Source of the DNA: Candidatus Pseudoruminococcus merdavium
GTDB lineage: Bacteria > Bacillota > Clostridia > Oscillospirales > Ruminococcaceae
Length of the DNA stretch: 64,000 nucleotides
Direction of reading: 5' to 3'
Assembly: GCA_904419745.1 (NCBI GenBank)
Contig: CAJFSS010000013.1
Coordinates: forward strand, 1 to 64,000
Part shown: positions 51,251-60,537 of the stretch, piece after piece
Layout: every line of letters begins with the position of its first letter
How positions within the stretch are numbered: the stretch's first letter is position 1
The notes under the pieces: model-generated
What the model saw: only the letters and a program-made list of their open reading frames with translations
Told to the model about the DNA's origin: nothing
Databases searched by the model: none
Program-made: the position numbers and the translations under genes

Positions 51251-52195
51251 ATGAAAACACGTTTGATAATATTCTCATCGGTAAAGGAACTGAAGTTAGC
51301 GGAAGCAATACAGCGGAACCTTTATCATAAAGATTACGCAGTAAAAATATGGACAAACGGTTTTTTTAAACTATCCAAATCCTATATTTCTCATTTTTCA
51401 AATATTAGAACCGACTATGACTATGCTGTTGTTTTATGTAGTGATGACGATCTAGTGAAAAAGAAAGGGGCACGAAAATATATTCCAAGGGACAATGTGT
51501 TACTTGAATTAGGAATGTGTATTAGCGAATTTTCTTTGGAACATGTTATGATTGTAAAAAAAGATACTATTTCTCTACCGACAGATTTAGACGGAATAGA
51601 GTCTATTTGTTATAATATGGAAAAAGATGACGACCTGGATACAATTGCAGGCATGATTTGTTCAAGTATTATGAATCATATTTCCAAGCATACGAATCAA
51701 GGATATATAAAATTATCTTGGGATGAATACTTTTATCATTTGAATAATTTAATAGATACATTAAAACAATCATCCGGATTGGGAGGATTCTATTTTGATA
51801 TTATAATTGGTATCAATCGGGGCGGGTTAATGGTTGCGGATTTAATTTCCAGAGAATTTGGACAAAATATACCTATTTTAGCAATATATGCAGACAGAAG
51901 AACAGGAAAAGCCGTTTTTGACTCAACTGATTTATTGATTAGTAATAAAGATATCTTGAAAATACTACAAAACGACAGAATTAAACATATTTTATTAACC
52001 GACAGCTTTACTCGAGATGGAGTTACTATTATTGAAGCCAAAAAATATCTAACCCAAAATCTAAATTCTAAAGTGATTAAATCCGCTGTAATATATGCTA
52101 ATCGTAGACTGGAAAATACCAAAGCATTAAAAAGTATTGACTACATTGCATCGTTTCAAGATCTGGATAATAAAAAGTTATCCTTGACATTCTAA
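51251..52195 (+). CDS. TIR-like domain fused to phosphoribosyltransferase
   Basis: This 314-residue protein has two parts. Residues 1-145 match the TIR-like nucleotide-binding family (PF10137, CAP12/PCTIR type): YDYAVVLCSDDDLV, then YIPRDNVLLELGMCISEF with Glu86 at the place of the TIR catalytic glutamate. Residues 155-314 form a type I phosphoribosyltransferase fold: IIIGINRGGLMVADLI and a PRPP-loop-like ILLTDSFTRDGVTIIEA. TIR domains of this kind cleave NAD+ in bacterial defence; the attached domain could sense or process phosphoribosyl products. AAGGAGGG precedes the ATG at 51251. The gene is markedly AT-rich and lies beside tRNA-Ala, so it was probably acquired. Function is inferred. Confidence 0.75.
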   Translation: MKTRLIIFSSVKELKLAEAIQRNLYHKDYAVKIWTNGFFKLSKSYISHFSNIRTDYDYAVVLCSDDDLVKKKGARKYIPRDNVLLELGMCISEFSLEHVMIVKKDTISLPTDLDGIESICYNMEKDDDLDTIAGMICSSIMNHISKHTNQGYIKLSWDEYFYHLNNLIDTLKQSSGLGGFYFDIIIGINRGGLMVADLISREFGQNIPILAIYADRRTGKAVFDSTDLLISNKDILKILQNDRIKHILLTDSFTRDGVTIIEAKKYLTQNLNSKVIKSAVIYANRRLENTKALKSIDYIASFQDLDNKKLSLTF

Positions 52196-52199
52196 ACCT

Positions 52200-52385
52200 T
52201 TACCGACGTTCCGATGTTTTTTGCCTTTCTTCCGGTTCAAAACAGCCATGTAATTCCGACGCCGAAGTTTCGTAATGATATTTTTCACACCAGAGTACCG
52301 GTTCCCGTTCCGTACGTTTTTTTCCATATTGGCGGTATCTGCGGGTTCTTCCAGCATGGCGGCATTGAATGCAGTATCCAAGCAT
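52200..52385 (-). CDS. Small zinc-ribbon-like hypothetical protein
   Basis: This 61-residue frame follows GAGGTGG by 4 bp. It carries CIQC near the N-terminus, then WCEKYHYE and HGCFEPE, giving four to five Cys/His candidates for one zinc site. It ends 5 bp after the convergent TIR-like gene. An overlapping frame of 83 residues (52178-52429) has a poorer start. I assign no function. Confidence 0.45.
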   Translation of the reverse strand: MLGYCIQCRHAGRTRRYRQYGKKRTEREPVLWCEKYHYETSASELHGCFEPEERQKTSERR

Positions 52386-52449
52386 AAAACCACCTCACAC
52401 TGGATAGTCTGCTCGGAAATCCCATGCAATATCCCCTGCCCATAAGGGA

Positions 52450-52482
52450 AACCGGCCCCTCTCGAATTGAGAGGGGCCGGTT
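52450..52482 (-). terminator. Terminator of TipA-like gene
   Basis: AACCGGCCCCTCTC and GAGAGGGGCCGGTT form a 14-bp perfect stem. Confidence 0.88.
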
Positions 52483-52503
52483 CTGGAAATCCATCACAAT
52501 TTT

Positions 52504-53238
52504 TTAACGACAGTACCTTTGAATGGCAAGGCTTATCAATTCTGCGGTTCCCTGCCCGTAACGATCCATATGCTCCCTAAAACGGGAATCCGCAAGATAC
52601 ATCTGACCCAATCCATTGAGGATTTCCCTTGTACATGGATAGTAATACTTTGTAATATGAGCCTGCCACTGTCTTACCAGTTGCTGTACCTCTTCCTCAT
52701 CCGGGGAATGTCCCCGCAAAGCGGCAAATGCAGAAAAAATTTTCTCCGCCTCTTGTTCAATTTCTTCCCAGTCTTTTCTGGAGTAATTTTTTGTACGTCT
52801 TTCACTCTCCGCAAACTCGGGAGTATTCCCATAACGTTCCTCTGCTTCCCTGCGGTAGCATTCCATTTTCTTTTCCAACTCTGTCTTGTCAAAAGCCCGA
52901 AAATCCATCTCATGACCTCCTTGTAAAATTTCATCCACATGCGCAATCAGGGCGTCCAGGCGTTCCCGCTTCATCTGCAGGAGTTTTCTCTGTTGTTTCA
53001 GCGCCTGTATGGGATTGTAATTCGGCTTCGATAAAATCTCCGCAATCTGTGCCAGTTCAAAACCAAGTTCCCGGAAAAACAGGATTTGCTGGAGCCTTAG
53101 CAGCGATTCCCTGTTATAATACCGGTAGCCGGATTCACTTCTTCCCTTAGGGTGGAGAAGCCCGATTTCATCATAATAATGCAGTGTGCGCACACTGATT
53201 CCGATGCGTTTTGCCACCTGTCCAATTGAGAGTTTCAT
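52504..53238 (-). CDS. MerR family regulator with TipAS effector domain
   Basis: This 244-residue protein has a MerR helix-turn-helix (LSIGQVAKRIGISVRTLHYY, then DEIGLLHPKGRSESGYRYYN) and a coiled coil to about 105. A TipAS antibiotic-recognition domain follows (about 125-240: YSRKDWEEIEQEAEKIFSAF, WQAHITKYYYPCTREILNGL then GQMYLADSRFREHM). TipA-type proteins bind thiopeptides or other drugs and activate their own and efflux promoters. Its own promoter has 19-bp spacing. The regulon in this window is limited to its own promoter as far as can be seen. Confidence 0.92.
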   Translation of the reverse strand: MKLSIGQVAKRIGISVRTLHYYDEIGLLHPKGRSESGYRYYNRESLLRLQQILFFRELGFELAQIAEILSKPNYNPIQALKQQRKLLQMKRERLDALIAHVDEILQGGHEMDFRAFDKTELEKKMECYRREAEERYGNTPEFAESERRTKNYSRKDWEEIEQEAEKIFSAFAALRGHSPDEEEVQQLVRQWQAHITKYYYPCTREILNGLGQMYLADSRFREHMDRYGQGTAELISLAIQRYCR

Positions 53239-53262
53239 TCAAAAGACCTCCTTACATCATAG

Positions 53263-53293
53263 AGCATACGGTATCACGCCGCGTCAGAGTCAA
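53263..53293 (-). promoter_or_regulatory. MerR-type promoter with 19-bp spacer
   Basis: On the minus strand TTGACT (53293-53288) and TATGCT (53268-53263) are 19 bp apart, the usual MerR-activated arrangement. Confidence 0.78.
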
Positions 53294-53420
53294 GGGGTTT
53301 TTACAAAATTTTATTGCTTTTTATCATACTTGATTTTGGCAACCCTGCCAATCTCCAACCCAAAAAATCCATTTGATTTTATAAAGTACCGATTTCATGG
53401 AAAATTACCAGTGATTTGCT

Positions 53421-53449
53421 TGACTTTTTCTCAAAAGAGTGTTACCATC
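53421..53449 (+). promoter_or_regulatory. ileS promoter
   Basis: TTGACT (53421-53426), 17-bp spacer, TACCAT (53444-53449), just before the T-box leader. Confidence 0.65.
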
Positions 53450-53464
53450 ATACCAATTAAAAAT

Positions 53465-53724
53465 CACAAAGACTGTGACAGAGACAGTACGCTTGAACCA
53501 AACGCTTCAGCGAACCGGGGACAGTGCAAGCCCGGTGCAAGTCAGGTTGTTGCGGAACATCACTCTGTAGTCGCAAACTGAACAGAACATTGCTTGTTTT
53601 TAGTAAGGGACGCCGGTCTCCCGCCGTTATCCGGGACGCATATGCTGGTATGTCGTAATAGGTGGTTGAAGCGAAGTGCATTTGCCCTTCGTCCTGTTTC
53701 ACGACGGGACGAAGGGCTTTTTAT
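53465..53724 (+). ncRNA. T-box riboswitch leader (isoleucine)
   Basis: The leader has stem I features (GACAGTACG, then AGCGAACCGGGGACAGTG and CAAGCCCGG) and a specifier candidate ATC at 53559-53561 within GGAACATCAC. A T-box bulge TAGGTGGTTGAAGCG has TGGT at 53663-53666, complementary to the ACCA end of uncharged tRNA-Ile. The terminator GCCCTTCGTCC / GGGACGAAGGGC (53684-53717) with TTTTTATTTT ends it. Uncharged tRNA-Ile would favour read-through into ileS. The T-box sequence departs from the GGGTGGNACCGCG consensus. Confidence 0.9.
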
Positions 53725-53807
53725 TTTCTGCCCAATGATATCCAGCACAGGGAGTTTCCCCTGGATTGCCTTACAAACCTTTTTACTTCAAAACAGGAGG
53801 ATTTGCC

Positions 53808-56800
53808 ATGTACGAAAAGGTATCGCCTGACCTGAATTTTGTAGACCGTGAAAAACAGGTCACAGAATTTTGGGAAAAAAACCACATTTTTGAAAAAAGC
53901 GTAGAAAAAAACAAACAGGGGCCTGTCTACACTTTTTATGACGGCCCGCCGACTGCAAACGGGAAACCCCATATCGGCCATGTATTGACCCGTGTCATCA
54001 AGGATTTAATTCCACGTTACCGCACCATGAAAGGGTGGGACGTCCCCCGCAAAGCCGGATGGGATACCCATGGCCTGCCTGTAGAGCTGGAAGTCGAAAA
54101 ACTGCTCGGTATCAATGGAAAAGAGCAAATTGAAGAATACGGCCTGGAACCCTTTATTGAAAAGTGCAAAGAAAGTGTTTGGAAATACAAGGGTATGTGG
54201 GAGGATTTTTCCCGTACGGTCGGTTATTGGGTTGACATGGAACACCCCTATGTCACCTATGACAACAATTTCATTGAATCCGAATGGTGGGCTTTAAAAC
54301 AGATTTGGGAACGCGGCCTGCTCTATAAAGGCTTTAAGATTGTCCCCTACTGCCCACGCTGCGGCACCCCGCTTTCTTCTCACGAAGTAGCCCAGGGATA
54401 CAAGGACGTCAAGGAACGCTCTGCAATCGCCAAATTCAAGGTAGTTGGGGAAAACGCTTACTTCCTCGCCTGGACTACTACTCCCTGGACGCTGCCTTCC
54501 AACGTGGCGCTGTGCGTCAACCCGAATGAATCCTATGTCAAGGTTTCTTACAAAGATGAGACCTATTATCTGGCAGAGGCCCTCTGCGACGCGGTACTCG
54601 GAGAAGGGGAATACACCATTCTGGAACACTATGTCGGAAAGGATTTAGAATACCGCGAGTATGAGCCGCTCTACCGTTTTGTCTCCCCGAAGGAAAAATG
54701 CTGGTACATCACCTGCGACACCTATGTCACCCTGACCGACGGTACCGGTATTGTCCATATCGCCCCTGCGTTTGGTGAGGACGACGCCAATGTCGGGCGC
54801 AAGTATGGCCTCCCGCTTGTCCAGCTGGTCGATTCCAAAGGTGAAATGACTGCGGAAACCGACTGGGCAGGCACTTTCTGTAAGGATGCAGATCCCGAAA
54901 TCCTCAAGGATTTGGACAAAAGAGGACTGCTTTTCTCCGCGCCGAAATTCGAACACAGCTATCCGCATTGCTGGCGCTGTGGGACTCCCCTGATCTACTA
55001 CGCAAGGGAATCCTGGTTTATCCGTATGACCGAAGTCAAAGACGACCTGATCCGCAATAACAACACCGTCCACTGGATGCCGGAAAGCATTGGAAAAGGC
55101 CGCTTTGGCGACTGGCTGGAAAATGTACAGGATTGGGGAATTTCCCGCAACCGGTACTGGGGCACTCCGCTCAACATCTGGGAGTGCGAATGCGGGCACC
55201 GCCATGCCATCGGTTCGATTGAGGAACTCAAGAGCATGTCTCCAAACTGCCCGGACAATATCGAACTGCACCGTCCGTTTATCGACGAGGTCACGATCAC
55301 CTGTCCTCATTGTGGAAAACAGATGAAGCGCGTCCCGGAGGTCATCGACTGCTGGTTCGATTCCGGTTCCATGCCGTTTGCACAGCACCACTATCCATTT
55401 GAAAACAAGGAAGTATTTGAGCAGCAGTTCCCGGCGGACTTTATTTCCGAGGCTGTCGACCAAACTCGCGGATGGTTCTATTCCCTGCTTGCTATCTCCA
55501 CACTGCTCTTTAACAAAGCTCCATATAAAAACGTCATCGTCCTTGGACATGTCCAGGATGAAAACGGGCAGAAGATGTCCAAATCCAAGGGAAACGCCGT
55601 CGATCCATTCGATGCACTGGAAACCTTTGGCGCGGACGCAATCCGCTGGTACTTCTATACAAACTCCGCCCCCTGGCTGCCCAACCGGTTCCACAAAAAA
55701 GCAGTTGTAGAAGGCCAGCGCAAATTCCTTTCAACCCTGTGGAATACCTATGCGTTTTTTGTCCTGTACGCCAATATTGACGAGTTTGACGCCACCAAGC
55801 ATACACTCAAGCACGAGAACCTGACAGTCATGGATCGCTGGCTGCTTTCCCGCCTGAACACCTTGATTTCAGAAGTCGACGATCATTTGGAAAACTACCG
55901 GATCCCGGAGACAGCAAAGGCGCTCTCTGATTTTGTGGATGAACTCAGCAACTGGTATGTCCGCCGTTCCAGAGAACGTTTCTGGGGAACCGAAATGACG
56001 GACGACAAGGAAAGCGCATACATGACCCTGTATACCGCTCTTGTCACTGTTTCCAAAGTCGCTGCTCCTCTCGTCCCATTCCTGAGCGAAGAAATCTATC
56101 AGAATTTGGTGCGCAGTCTGGATAAGGAAGCTCCCGAGAGCGTCCATCTGTGTGAGTTCCCACAGACGGATACAGCCTATGTGGACAAAAAGCTGGAAGA
56201 GGATATGGATGAAGTCCTTCAAATTGTCACGCTTGGCCGCGCGGCAAGAAATGCAGCAAATCGGAAAAACCGCCAGCCTCTTGCCAAAATCTATGTCAAA
56301 GCAGATCACACACTTGACATAGTCTATGAGGATATCATTCTTGATGAGCTCAATATCAAATCTTTGGAATTCATCGATGACGCCTCCGGGTTTGTCTCCT
56401 ATACCTTTAAACCACAGCTGAGAATCCTCGGCCAGAAATACGGTAAGCGCATTGGAGAAATCCGCAACGCTCTTGCTTCTCTGGATGGAAACACCGCTAT
56501 GGCGGAACTTCGGCAAAACGGCTGTATTGTTCTGCATCTGCCGGATGGAGACGTCTCCCTGACAGAGGAAGAACTGCTGATTGAGGAAAAACAAATGGAA
56601 GGGCTCACCTCCCTGAGCGACCGCGGCGTAACTGTGGTACTGGATACCAAACTTACCGACGAACTGGTGGAAGAGGGCTTTGTCCGTGAAATTATCAGCA
56701 AAATCCAATCCATGAGAAAAGAAGCGGATTTCAACGTCACCGATCATATTTCCGTCTATTGTCAGGGCAATGAAAAAATAGCCTCCCTTCTCACTGCACA

Positions 56801-56927
56801 TGCACAGGAGATTTCGCACGATGTACTGGCGGAGGAAATCCATACGGACAGCATGGACGGTTTTACCGCGGATTGGGATATCAATGGGGAAAAAGTCACT
56901 TTCGGTGTAAAAGTTCACACAAAATAA
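53808..56927 (+). CDS. ileS: Isoleucine-tRNA ligase, type 2
   Basis: This 1039-residue enzyme charges tRNA-Ile. DGPPTANGKPHIGHVL (45-60) contains the HIGH motif; KMSKSKGNAVDPF contains KMSKS near 589. The editing domain lies between. Length and the DGPPTANGxPHxGH context place it with the eukaryote-like type 2 IleRS rather than the ~930-residue type 1; type 2 enzymes are typically less sensitive to mupirocin. The ATG at 53808 follows AGGAGG by 7 bp; an earlier in-frame start at 53766 lacks a site. Expression is controlled by the T-box leader upstream. Confidence 0.96.
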   Translation: MYEKVSPDLNFVDREKQVTEFWEKNHIFEKSVEKNKQGPVYTFYDGPPTANGKPHIGHVLTRVIKDLIPRYRTMKGWDVPRKAGWDTHGLPVELEVEKLLGINGKEQIEEYGLEPFIEKCKESVWKYKGMWEDFSRTVGYWVDMEHPYVTYDNNFIESEWWALKQIWERGLLYKGFKIVPYCPRCGTPLSSHEVAQGYKDVKERSAIAKFKVVGENAYFLAWTTTPWTLPSNVALCVNPNESYVKVSYKDETYYLAEALCDAVLGEGEYTILEHYVGKDLEYREYEPLYRFVSPKEKCWYITCDTYVTLTDGTGIVHIAPAFGEDDANVGRKYGLPLVQLVDSKGEMTAETDWAGTFCKDADPEILKDLDKRGLLFSAPKFEHSYPHCWRCGTPLIYYARESWFIRMTEVKDDLIRNNNTVHWMPESIGKGRFGDWLENVQDWGISRNRYWGTPLNIWECECGHRHAIGSIEELKSMSPNCPDNIELHRPFIDEVTITCPHCGKQMKRVPEVIDCWFDSGSMPFAQHHYPFENKEVFEQQFPADFISEAVDQTRGWFYSLLAISTLLFNKAPYKNVIVLGHVQDENGQKMSKSKGNAVDPFDALETFGADAIRWYFYTNSAPWLPNRFHKKAVVEGQRKFLSTLWNTYAFFVLYANIDEFDATKHTLKHENLTVMDRWLLSRLNTLISEVDDHLENYRIPETAKALSDFVDELSNWYVRRSRERFWGTEMTDDKESAYMTLYTALVTVSKVAAPLVPFLSEEIYQNLVRSLDKEAPESVHLCEFPQTDTAYVDKKLEEDMDEVLQIVTLGRAARNAANRKNRQPLAKIYVKADHTLDIVYEDIILDELNIKSLEFIDDASGFVSYTFKPQLRILGQKYGKRIGEIRNALASLDGNTAMAELRQNGCIVLHLPDGDVSLTEEELLIEEKQMEGLTSLSDRGVTVVLDTKLTDELVEEGFVREIISKIQSMRKEADFNVTDHISVYCQGNEKIASLLTAHAQEISHDVLAEEIHTDSMDGFTADWDINGEKVTFGVKVHTK

Positions 56928-56943
56928 AGTATTTATCATTTTT

Positions 56944-56978
56944 AAGCGGAGCAGTTCAAGAACTGCTCCGCTTTTTCC
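56944..56978 (+). terminator. Terminator after ileS
   Basis: AAGCGGAGCAGTTC-AA-GAACTGCTCCGCTT followed by TTTCC. Confidence 0.9.
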
Positions 56979-57622
56979 ATCTCTGATACCACCATCGTCC
57001 TGATTGACATTCATATCACAGTATGCCCCCGCAATCATCCGATTTGGCAGTATACATGGATATAAAAGCCCCATCGCGTAACCTTCTTGGAATCTCCCAG
57101 GTGCATTGCAGGCAGCCATATCACATACTGGTGTTGCCCAGATTATGGTCAATGCTTCTCAGACACGAATCCCTAAGTAGTTCAGGAAAGGAAATTACCA
57201 AAGAAGAAAACTTTTTACCTGCTGCCGTCGGGACTTCTGATCTATCCGAACCTTCTGATACAAATAGCCCAATGCAGAGGAAGCGCTTCAAAGAAATATT
57301 GATTCTTTCCAAAACGGCCATTTTGAAAATACCACGTTTTGTTGGTCATGGTCTTTCTTTGCCGTATTTGGCATCACGTAATAATTTCTCCCAGCTCTTT
57401 TTAGAAGTATATTATCTATTCATACCTTGTTTTTACGCCCATTTAGTCACATAAAATATATTTATTTATTTTTATATTGATATTTGTGACCACAATGGTA
57501 TACTGTAAGTACCACATGGAAAAAGGAGGAGATATATTTTAAAAACTGGAATTGCCATATCCCGCAATCCAGACTTACCGCATAAATCCATGGGATATTA
57601 TAACAAAAGGAGGTTTTACACA
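56979..57622. other. Intergenic stretch with promoter of surface protein gene
   Basis: No intact gene is seen. A minus-strand frame near 56990-57150 looks weakly protein-like but runs through the ileS terminator. A possible promoter, TTGATA (57478-57483) and TATACT (57499-57504) with 15-bp spacing, lies before the surface protein gene. Confidence 0.45.
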
Positions 57623-59314
57623 ATGGGTAAGAATTTTAAAAAAATTTTGGCCGCCGTTGTATCTGCAGCGATGATTTGCCTGCCAATGGGTGTATTGGCA
57701 GCAGATGAAAATGTCGCGTCCGTCGATGCGACGGAATACGCTACGCTACAGGAGGCCATCAACCAGGCAAATGGAAAAACAGTCACATTGCTTACTGATG
57801 TGACAGAGAGCGTTACCATTCCAGAAGGTACTACCATCACATTGGATTTGGGCGAATTCACTTTGACCAATACTGACAAACAGGATACTATTACAAACAA
57901 CGGTACTCTAACCGTCACCGGAAACGGTACTGTTGACAATGTCTCCCATGCCAAGACAGCGCTCCAAAACAATGGAACTGCTGTTCTGAACGGAGGCACT
58001 TTTGACCGTTCCAAAGAAGCTGGAAAAAATGAATCTGATTCTGGAGAAAATTCCTACTACACTATCGTCAACCATGGTACTATGACCATTAAAGACGGTA
58101 CAACGGTAAAACAAAACGGGAAATTCTCCAGTTTGTTGGAAAACGGCTGGTATAACGGCAATCAGAATACTGGAAAACAGGATTCTGTTTTGAACATTGA
58201 AGGCGGTCATTTCACCGGCGGTCTGAATACCATCAAAAACGATGATTACGGTCAATTGCATATTTCCGGCGGTACTTTTGAAAATGTCGCACAGGCTGCT
58301 CTGCTCAACTGGAATACTGCAACCATCACAGGCGGTACTTTCCAAGTGGATACAGGTTCCAACTGTGTCGTTCTTAACGGTTATCTCAATGATTCCATGG
58401 ATAAAGGCGAGTTGACCATCTCTGGTGGTACTTTCAGCGGTGGAGTTGATGTTCTCCAAACCATGGGAGGTTCTACAAACAGCGGAACTATTAAGATTTC
58501 CAACGGTACTTTCAATGGAAATATCAACCTAGGTCTTACTGCATCCGCTTCCGCAGGCAACCTTGAAATTTCCGGTTCTGCTGTCATTAACGGCGATGTT
58601 ATCAACACCCAGCAGGACTCTGTTGTCATCAACGGCGGTACTATTACTGGTACAATCAATAACACTGGTAATGGAACCATGCAGGTCAACAGCGGTAATT
58701 TCTCCGAACAGCCGGACAGCGCATATGTCAATGGAGCTTCTACCGTTGCAAAATACACCACCGGCGATGTAGCAACCTTCATCGTAGGCTCTGCATCTGA
58801 CGTTGCAAACCAGCTTTCCAATGCGGTGAAAGGCGACAAGATTGAGATTATGCAGGGTGATGCAGAGATCGCTGTCACTGAGGGCGTATCCGTTTCCAAT
58901 ACCGGTACTGGAACCGTTACTGTAAACGGTGAAACTGTTACTGAAGAGCCTGTGGTGACCCCGCATGTTCATGGGAATATCATCCATGTGGATGCGAAAG
59001 CCCCAACTGCCACACAGGCAGGCAATATTGAATACTGGTTATGCGAAGACTGCGGCAAATACTTCAGCGATGAAGCCTTGACCAAGGAAATCACAGAAGA
59101 AGATACCATTCTTGCCGCTACTGGCGAAACGTCCAATCCTTCACAGCCAGCTAACCCGGATAATTCCGGTTCCGGCACACAGGTCACTCCGGACGATACC
59201 ACCAGCACCCCGCAAACTGGGGATTCCTCCAACCTGGCGGTCTGGGTTGTTTTAACTGTCCTTGCTGGAGCAAGCATTGTAAAAGCAGCACTGTCTGTCA
59301 AACACGCAAAATAA
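57623..59314 (+). CDS. Secreted beta-helix surface protein with PQTGD sorting signal
   Basis: This 563-residue protein has a signal peptide (1-26, cleaved near GVLA-ADE). A long parallel beta-helix follows (about 50-400), built of imperfect turns such as ITGGTF and LTISGGTFSGG, and then a module with YWLCEDCGKYFSDE. The C-terminus is a sortase-type anchor: PQTGD near 530, a hydrophobic segment (AVWVVLTVLAGASIVKAAL) and a Lys-rich tail. The variant PQTGD replaces LPXTG. AAAGGAGG supports the ATG. A host-surface or polysaccharide-binding role is likely but inferred; no sortase gene is in this window. Confidence 0.85.
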   Translation: MGKNFKKILAAVVSAAMICLPMGVLAADENVASVDATEYATLQEAINQANGKTVTLLTDVTESVTIPEGTTITLDLGEFTLTNTDKQDTITNNGTLTVTGNGTVDNVSHAKTALQNNGTAVLNGGTFDRSKEAGKNESDSGENSYYTIVNHGTMTIKDGTTVKQNGKFSSLLENGWYNGNQNTGKQDSVLNIEGGHFTGGLNTIKNDDYGQLHISGGTFENVAQAALLNWNTATITGGTFQVDTGSNCVVLNGYLNDSMDKGELTISGGTFSGGVDVLQTMGGSTNSGTIKISNGTFNGNINLGLTASASAGNLEISGSAVINGDVINTQQDSVVINGGTITGTINNTGNGTMQVNSGNFSEQPDSAYVNGASTVAKYTTGDVATFIVGSASDVANQLSNAVKGDKIEIMQGDAEIAVTEGVSVSNTGTGTVTVNGETVTEEPVVTPHVHGNIIHVDAKAPTATQAGNIEYWLCEDCGKYFSDEALTKEITEEDTILAATGETSNPSQPANPDNSGSGTQVTPDDTTSTPQTGDSSNLAVWVVLTVLAGASIVKAALSVKHAK

Positions 59315-59339
59315 TCCGGCACTTACATTTTTATATCAA

Positions 59340-59376
59340 AAATACCGGCCCTCCTGGGAAGGCCGGTATTTTTTAA
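59340..59376. terminator. Terminator after surface protein gene
   Basis: AATACCGGCC and GGCCGGTATT arms with a 10-nt loop and TTTTTT; may serve both strands. Confidence 0.85.
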
Positions 59377-59521
59377 TATCTTCAATAGTACATGGAAACC
59401 CGGCAATTTGAAAAACAATCAATCCCACGGGCACTATTTTATCAATGTATTCCGGCTGCAATCATAAGATAATTTTTCAGGGAGAACGCTCTTTTTTCAA
59501 AACACCATGGAATGTTTTGCT

Positions 59522-60196
59522 CTATGTCCTTGGACCGCATTCCGGCAAAAACTTCCGGACTACTTCATAGAGTTTTTCGCTGTGCACCACATAACTCCCA
59601 TGATCTTCCCCGGGAAGAATTTTTAAAACGCTGTTTGGAATATGGCTTGCAATCATCCGCGTATGCTCTTCCAATATCAAATCATGCTCCCCTGCCAACA
59701 CCAAAACAGGAATTTTGATCTGTGACAGTTCCGCTACATCGATATTGGGTTCATACGCCATTAGACGCCATAACTTGGAACGTGTAAAAAAATGGACCAG
59801 TTTACAATGGCGTACAAAGCGTTTTCCCATCCCACTGGGAGTGAGGTTGGCTCCGCTGATAATCAGCCTGGAGAGCAAATCCGGATACTGGATGGCTAGC
59901 AGCAACCCAATAATTCCTCCATCGCTATATCCATATACTATGGGCTTTTTTAGCCCAAGCTGTTCTATCAAACACCGGGTATCCTCCGCCATCAAATGAT
60001 AAGTGAGCTGTTTTGTCTTCTCGCTGTGTCCATGGCACCGGCTGTCCAGTGCATAGACGGTATAATGCTTTGACAACTGCGCTGTAAACTCACGAAAAAT
60101 TGTATGATTTTCCCCGTTTCCATGTAATAAAACAATCGGTTTCCCTGTTCCGGATTTCTCATAAAAAAGTGTGACTCCATTCACTGTTATAGTCAT
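59522..60196 (-). CDS. Alpha/beta hydrolase
   Basis: This 224-residue protein has the alpha/beta fold: LLHGNGENHTIF with the oxyanion HG motif, nucleophile Ser in YGYSDGGIIGL (G-Y-S-D-G), Asp in LAGEHDLILEEH, and His in GEDHGSYVVHS. The family includes esterases and lactonases. The ATG is preceded by GGGAGGTTGT. It is a single gene on the minus strand; substrate is unknown. Confidence 0.88.
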   Translation of the reverse strand: MTITVNGVTLFYEKSGTGKPIVLLHGNGENHTIFREFTAQLSKHYTVYALDSRCHGHSEKTKQLTYHLMAEDTRCLIEQLGLKKPIVYGYSDGGIIGLLLAIQYPDLLSRLIISGANLTPSGMGKRFVRHCKLVHFFTRSKLWRLMAYEPNIDVAELSQIKIPVLVLAGEHDLILEEHTRMIASHIPNSVLKILPGEDHGSYVVHSEKLYEVVRKFLPECGPRT

Positions 60197-60537
60197 AACC
60201 TACAACCTCCCATTGACAAATCACTCGATGAACCCTATTCATTTTACTGAAGATCATAAGCTTTCACAAGATTATGTTTTCAAGTTAGAAAAAGATAAAT
60301 ATTTGCTGGAATTACGTATCTGTCCTATTTACAAAAGCTTCACATCATGATATCATTTTAACAAGTAGGATATTTTTTTCCAGGCTTTTTAGCCGGGGTT
60401 CCTATTCTATTACAGGCGGGCAAAAAAAGAAAAATAGAATGCCGCCTCATTTCTTATGAAGGTATTCACCGGATAAACCAATTTGAAAAGGCAAGAAAAT
60501 TTTGAATGTTTATTCCGGTTTTAGGGGGAATTGACAA
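60197..60537. other. Intergenic stretch before dehydrogenase gene
   Basis: AT-rich, with an ATTCTATT/AATAGAAT inverted pair. No promoter stands out clearly; no gene supported. Confidence 0.4.

Noticed and set aside
52178-52429. 83-codon minus-strand frame overlapping the small zinc-ribbon gene
   Set aside because: It begins with TTG only 3 bp after its purine tract and overlaps the TIR-like gene end; the 61-codon frame has the better ribosome site.
55869-57152. A 427-codon minus-strand frame over ileS
   Set aside because: Antisense to ileS and runs through its terminator. The part beyond the terminator looks faintly protein-like but is too short to support.
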